Origin: Candidula unifasciata
Lineage: Eukaryota > Mollusca > Gastropoda > Stylommatophora > Geomitridae
DNA length: 64,000 nt
Direction of reading: 5' to 3'
Assembly (NCBI GenBank): GCA_905116865.2
Contig: CAJHNH020008531.1
Span: forward strand, 227,001-291,000
Both the position numbers and the translations under genes were made by a program. The notes under the pieces are model-generated. The model saw only the letters and a list, made by a program, of their open reading frames with translations. It was not told the DNA's origin and did no database searches. Numbering within the stretch: the stretch's first letter is position 1; each line of letters opens with the position of its first letter. This document shows positions 58,860 through 64,000 of this stretch, piece by piece.

Positions 58860-61800
58860 TTTGATTTGATCTGATTCAAGAACCGACATCACAGCACTTG
58901 GGGCATTCCCATAAGCGCTCTGTCCCCATCTTCGGCAGCCAGCAAAGAGTTCCGATACTAATGGTGCCAGTAGCATTCTGGTTAAATGTCCGTCTTGCCT
59001 TTCATCTGAGCCTCGAGCATCTTCCAGAACCTCTCGTCACCCCCCGCTGCATCAATCTCACCAGTCTGTGGTGATCTATCTGCTCCTCCGAACTGTACAC
59101 TCTCTCCCACAAGGCAGTAATCACGTCTGCCTTATTATGTGTCAGTATTGCACCAAGTTGTGCAGAGCCAGCCAGTCTGTCCGCCTGTTCATTTTCCAAC
59201 ATATAGGCGTCCCCGGTGAAAAAATACAGACAATACTCCTCACCCGTGACGTCTGCAGCGAAGCATGCCACTCTGCACGAAGCATACCTGTTCTGATCTT
59301 CCTCAGCATGCTTTCTGAATCAGTTACAATCACGATGTGTGTGTGTGTGTCGTGTTCTCTAGCCAGCGAAAAGCTACAGTGACCGTCTCCACCTCCATTC
59401 TTAAGCTGGATGTTGTTGTATCATATGCTAGGCTCTCCTGCACCAAACGTCGACCATTAACTTTTGCTAAGAAGCCCCAAGCACTTCTTTTGCCTCTTGA
59501 CACTAAACCGTCTGTGTAAATGATGAAATCCTCCTAGCGAGCATTTTCCTGAATTAATTGCCCAATTTCCACCTCTATGGAACCTGCTGGCCAGTCTCTG
59601 CATTTCCGGCTTATGACTCTACACAAGTCTGACTGCTCAGGCAGCACTCTGACCCACTCTTCTCCTCGCCTAATGTTCTCAAGGATGCACACCTGTCTAA
59701 TTGTGTCTTCTGCCTGAGGCATCCATGACCTCCCTCTTATCCGCCGCTGACCCTTAACTGCACCCAGAGCTTCATGCAGAGGGTGGTCTGTGTCTGCAGC
59801 TACCTGAGATATGACTTCGCCAGCAGCACCTTGTGCCTAACTGGAACCGTCGGCAAACCAAGGATGTATCGCATACACACCACTGGGGTGTCTCTGGTGC
59901 AACCCAGAATGACCCGCATAGCTGCGATCTGTATGCACTCTAGCTTGTCCATCTGACTCTTTGAGACGGTAAGCAGTCCCAGGCCATAATCAACCAATGA
60001 CAGGATCAGGTGCTGATATAGTGTGAAAAGCATTCTTTGCTCTATGTCAATTGCAGATATAGTCTTAAGTGCACTAAGTCCTTTTTGGCATCTCATCACA
60101 ACACTCTCCATATGGTCCTTAAATGACAGGCTCCTGTCAAATGTAATTCCCAGATACTTCAGTTTGCTCTCTATGTTAACGTTTCTACCATCTATCGTGA
60201 GACTTGGAACATTAGTTTTATCGATTCTGTTGTCCAGAGAACATCAAAAAACAGACGCCTTTTCCGGGTGGACGACTATCATCATTTCTGTACACCACTC
60301 AGTCACTTTGTCTACTGTCGCTTGTAGCTGTTTGTTCCCTCTCTTCCCCTGCCTATATGGAAGTAAATCATCCGCAAAAGTCAGTTTCCTTCCAACTCCT
60401 TGTGCTTCTAGGCTTGCAATCTTGCTCGTATACACGTTAAAGATAAAGAGCACAGGCCAGATGGCGGATGCCTGTGGCAGTCCTGGGGCCAAAGTGCATG
60501 GTTCTGAGGTCCATGAGCCCAGTCGGAGAGCAACCCGACGTGAATAAGGACAACTGCAACCCAATTTACCCGCCATGGACTGACCTCCTTCTCCCTCAGT
60601 GCAGTCATTAGAATGTCGTATATCACTCTTTTATAAGCATCCTCGAGATCCAGTCCTACCGCCATAGTTTCCTGTCTGTTCTGGAACCCTTCAAAGACAT
60701 CTAAAGCAAAAGTGGCCGCATTTGCCCAAGTGTCCTTTCCTGGCCTGTAGCTTCCCAGACCTCTTAGGAGAAGCTTCCCCCTTTCCAAAAAATCTTGCAG
60801 CTTTACAGCAGCTATCTTCTCCAAGACCTTGCCAAATGTGTTTTGTAAGGGGCGGATTCTAAAGCCACTGAGCTTAGAATGATCTTCAAGAGGTTTTGGT
60901 AGTGGGATTAGATAGCTGTGCATCCAGTCCTGCGGTACTGATGCTGACTTAATGCTCTGGTTAAAACAGTCGGCCATCTCTGCCAGGTCTACATCGCCCA
61001 AAGCCTTCATGTGATCATACCTAACTCCATTAGGCACTGCTGCAGTGTCTTTTGCTTTTTTCAAAATGTGTTTGATATCTTCCACTCTTATCATGTCTTC
61101 ATAATGCATATTCTTCAGGGTGCCAGCTAAATCCTTTCTAACTGCATCCCTGATGTCTACATCATTATGATCTGTCTGAGCTATAAACCTATGGAGCCTC
61201 CCCTTTCTCCTTGTCTGTTTTCATACGCACACCATTGTCTCTACAAATTGTTTTGACTGTAAGAGGCCGATCTTTTCTTTGCATATGCCTTTGCAGTTTC
61301 CAGAAGTTCCACAGTGTTTTATTGCCTACCATATGATTCACAAACGTTTCCCACTTTGCTCTTTTGGCCTCTGCAGCACAGCGCTTGAAAACCTCCACCT
61401 TATCTTTTTTCACATTCACTGCGGCTCTCTTTGCCTTCCATGATTGTTTTCCCTCTGGAGTCCACCATGGGGGCTGTAGAAAATTAGTTCTGGCAGTTCT
61501 GTTGCATGCTCCCTGTCTGAGGCGTCCAAGTAGGTTGTTGGTCCACTTATACCGGAAGGACTGGCGTGCTCTCCAAACATTAACCTTACTGAGTTTAGAA
61601 ATCAAGACTGAACATGGTAGGGATCACTCCTATGGTCATTCAGGACTGTCCATTTAACATCTAAAACCGACGACTGGGAGACAAATGTCAAGTCAATGGC
61701 TGTGTCTGCATCTCCAGGCCTCATTGCCATTCTAGTCGGCCTTCCATCATTGATGCAGCGCATATCAGAGTCAACCATGGCCTCTGCAAGAGCGATTCCC

Positions 61801-62390
61801 TGTGGGTTTTCTCCACCGCTGTCCCATTCTCTGTTCCTCGCGATGAAATTTCCACATATGAGTAACCTATCACTTGGTAACTCCTCCAATTCCTTGAGCC
61901 AGCCCCATTGTTTACTTCTGACAAAACAGTCTACCTTACCATATATATTTATGAGGTTCCAACTTAAGCCACCAATCTCCACCTGTATCCATTGAACCTC
62001 TCTTCCACTGTTGTTCTACTGACTCAAGACAAGCACCACATGCTTCACTCCCTCCTTCACCACCAGACCTTGTCCATGTCTCTCCTGTCCAACAGGGTTT
62101 ATATAACTGACATACCCAGGGCAATGATACATGTCTGTATTTAGCTCCTGGATCATGATGACATCAAAATCAAAAATCAACCTCTCCAGTACAGGACCTC
62201 TCTGGCTAGCACTCCGACAGTTCCAGTATCCTACTCTTACATGATTAAAGCTCAATCTCTTGGCTTTTCGTCTGGTTCTCCTAGCACCTGCCCTCCTATT
62301 TCTATGTCTTCTTCTCTCCTCATTCCCTCGTCGTCTCCTCCTCACTTCCTGTTCACTAACTGCTGAATAATGTGTCAAGCGCAGAGCACC
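58860..62390 (-). mobile_element. LINE family A, best and most complete copy
   Basis: From 62378 down: basic N-terminus (EVRRRRRGNEERRRHRNRRA), endonuclease (VGYWNCRSASQRGPVLERLI; DVIMIQELNTDMYHCPGYVS; PSDRLLICGNFIARN; VLNDHRSDPYHV), linker, RT (GVRYDHMKALGDVDLAEMAD; RIRPLQNTFGKVLEKIAAVK; AVGLDLEDAYKRVIYDILM; ASAIWPVLFIFNVYTSKIAS; catalytic FADDLL), thumb (LECIQIAAMRVILGCTRDTP), RNase H, and 3' terminus near 58860. A few frameshifts and stops disrupt it. Confidence 0.88.
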
Positions 62391-62530
62391 CCGAAGTGAA
62401 GTGAGTTATCAGTGAAGTGAAGAAGGAAATAATTAAAGAGATTATTAATAATATATTTATAGCGCCCCGAAGTGAAGTGAGTTATCAGTGAAGTGAAGAA
62501 GGAAATAATTAAAGAGATTAATAATAATAT
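62385..62530. repeat. 76-bp tandem duplication at the 5' end of family A
   Basis: Two near-identical units start agcaccccgaagtgaagtga and agcgccccgaagtgaagtga (62385 and 62461). Each contains inner gtgaagtgaagaagg repeats. It lies just upstream of the family A start, as expected for 5'-UTR monomers. Confidence 0.85.
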
Positions 62531-62583
62531 TGGGGCAGAGAGGACGGATCTGCGGGTGACGACAGTTAACTGAACAACTCCGC

Positions 62584-62668
62584 ATGAGTATACTGAGTGT
62601 GAATGTTCTTACATGGACAAAGGACAGCAGAAGAAGAAACAAGGAGTTAAAAGCAATATTGCATTTTC
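62584..62668 (+). mobile_element. Possible 5' ORF start of another LINE
   Basis: An ATG opens MSILSVNVLTWTKDSRRRNK, which resembles the start of an APE-type endonuclease (short hydrophobic strand, 'N', then basic residues). It stops being recognisable after about 28 codons. Confidence 0.3.
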
Positions 62669-62672
62669 CTGT

Positions 62673-62946
62673 CTAACTGTTCTCTGTCTTCAGTTTCTTA
62701 TTGAGGAAGATCTTCTCCAGGCCGATCTAGTGATATTCAAAAGCCAAAATCAGGATGAAGGCAGTCATGTTAGTTAGGACTACGATTTCACACAATGTGA
62801 CAACAATACTGGCATCTTTGACGTAGTAGAGCCACCTCCGATCTCGTAGTGTATGTACAGAAGGTACAACAAACGACCACCAGGGCAAGATGCTGTTGAT
62901 GAAGTCTCTGCTACCTTTCTCTATTCTTAAATTTGTTCTCCTGTTT
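62673..62946 (-). pseudogene. Unidentified open frame with a membrane-like segment
   Basis: A minus-strand frame reads RDFINSILPWWSFVVPSVHT, LRDRRWLYYVKDASIVVTLC, then EIVVLTNMTAFILILAFEYH and TAG (62729-62727). It continues IGLEKIFLNKKLKTENS to a second TAG. Codons favour C/G at the third position, unlike the AT-rich flanks. A hydrophobic stretch of about 20 residues looks like a membrane helix. I do not recognise the protein. It could be an exon or retrocopy fragment with one nonsense codon, or chance. Confidence 0.3.
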
Positions 62947-63640
62947 GCAGTAAAATGAATATCTGATCTACTGTTGATCTGTTGTGTCGGAAACCTGCTT
63001 GGTAGACATCCACATATCTTCGAAGACGTATGGTTTTATCCTATTTGGCAGTACCGACGATAGTTTCTTATAGCTTGCTAATAACAGTGATATTCATCTA
63101 TAAGTTTCCCTTTTATTCTTGTCTCCTTCCTTAACAAAAAAAGTAAAGTAAAGGACCTTTTCCCCGCCGTTTGGCGTTTTGGGAATATTAGGCTAGACCT
63201 ATATTTTTATACACCAATTGGCGGGTGATGTGGTCAGAATCATGCCGACCGTCTTTACTTCCCAAGACTGCACCTGGTACCCACTCAGGGCTTGGCTGAC
63301 CTGGGAGTCAAGGTTATTTCTGAAAAAAAAGTCTGGCTCCGTCAGGACGCGAACCTACGACTTTCTGAACCGTAGGCGGGCGCTCAGCCGCCAAGCCACG
63401 GTGACTCCCTTTCTTAAAAAAATAGGCAATAATATTTACCCTTTCCACTCATGTGGTAATTTCTCTGTCTTCCATACTAGTTTGATTAGTTCGGATATTT
63501 TTAATGTAATGCATTACACCTTTCTTTTATAAGCTCAGCAGCAATTTCATTGGCACTATTTGCTGTATTGTTTTTAAGCAGTGTTATGACATACTGTACT
63601 TCTTTAAAAACAGCTTCTTCAATATTTGGTTCACTAGTTC
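62947..63640 (-). mobile_element. RTE-like LINE fragment, split by a SINE
   Basis: Minus-strand pieces: QAGFRHNRSTVDQIFILLQT (about 62947-63005), 'KEGDKNKRETYR' (about 63100-63135), and upstream of the SINE 'NISELIKLVWKTEKLPHEWK' (about 63430-63490). These are the order and content of an RTE RT. The SINE at 63138-63416 interrupts it. Confidence 0.72.
63138..63416 (-). mobile_element. tRNA-derived SINE, copy 5
   Basis: It has the clearest head: ggagtcaccgtggcttggcg with 'gctgagcgcc' (A box) and gtaggttcgcgtcctgac (B box). Then come a T-run, the body ccaggtcagccaagccctga with 'gtgggtaccagg', and an (aaagt)n-like tail. Similar flanks (cttaacaaaaaaa / cttaaaaaaata) suggest a short target duplication. 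Confidence 0.87.
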
Positions 63641-64000
63641 ACATGTTAGTATCTCTTCCTGTGGATAAGTATTTAGTGGAGTTTCACAATTACAGAATTC
63701 GGAAACGTTTTCCTTCCCATTGTGATCTTTAAAACCAAATATACAGCATGATGTTCTCCGTTTCACAGCTTTCAGTTCTTTAGAGAAAAAAAAAGTTCTG
63801 CATTTGTTGTTCTGATGGTAAGCTTCCATATCTATGACAATGATGTATTCTCATTTCTGCTGCCTAACTACTTCTGTAGCTACTTTACATTCTGTTCTAT
63901 ATGTTTCTTCACTTGGTTTGGCTAACATCATTTAGCCACATTCATCTTACATGTGTTTTTTTTTTTCTTCCTGACTGCTTATACATATTTAATCAGACCA

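Noticed and set aside
50700..64000. ABCA NBD1 exons upstream of exon 1
   Set aside because: No Walker A, Q-loop, signature or Walker B of a first NBD on the minus strand here; probably beyond the window.

Overview
The window is animal nuclear DNA, most likely from a mollusc or another lophotrochozoan. It is AT-rich, its only host gene is split by introns of 1.4-6.9 kb, and it is packed with non-LTR retrotransposon copies, tRNA-derived SINEs, DNA-transposon remnants and long microsatellites. The taxon is inferred from the style of the repeats and protein fragments, because no search was possible. Nothing is prokaryotic: no operons, no CRISPR array, no rRNA and no free-standing tRNA gene.

One host gene is visible, on the minus strand. 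Thirteen exons between 50627 and 1953 encode the C-terminal half of an ABCA-family lipid transporter (ABCA3-like). They cover the linker after the first nucleotide-binding domain, transmembrane domain 2 with its large extracytoplasmic loop, nucleotide-binding domain 2, the C-terminal tail and a stop codon. All thirteen exons join in frame with AG acceptors, giving 888 residues. One junction needs a GC-AG intron. The N-terminal half must lie beyond 64000, so 50628-64000 is probably a large upstream intron. A poly(A) signal lies just past the stop.

Most of the rest is transposable elements. Family A is a LINE with endonuclease, reverse transcriptase and C-terminal RNase H (I/Nimb/Ingi-like). 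It has about fifteen copies, the best at 58860-62390 (-) and 35740-39185 (+). Family B has an FMDD reverse transcriptase and a conserved C-terminal domain; copies lie at 19200-21450, 39230-39960, 41280-42010 and 50140-50295. Several RTE/Craft-like families include a reverse transcriptase with one frameshift (43122-45004) and a full-length element (53405-56562) nested inside an older LINE (about 53280-58790).

Other repeats are: five copies of one SINE family; an 8-bp-TSD hAT-like element (25321-26239); an 8-bp-TSD palindromic element (45233-45608); a 557-bp element with 9-bp TSD and a second inverted copy (40-596, 18238-18795); minisatellites at 3990-4910, 11155-11545, 16423-16735 and 18061-18236; and a roughly 470-bp TCTA/TCTG array. 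I found no clear new biological system. The best leads are the nested insertions, the unclassified 557-bp element, the GC-AG intron and an unexplained open frame near 62.7-62.95 kb.
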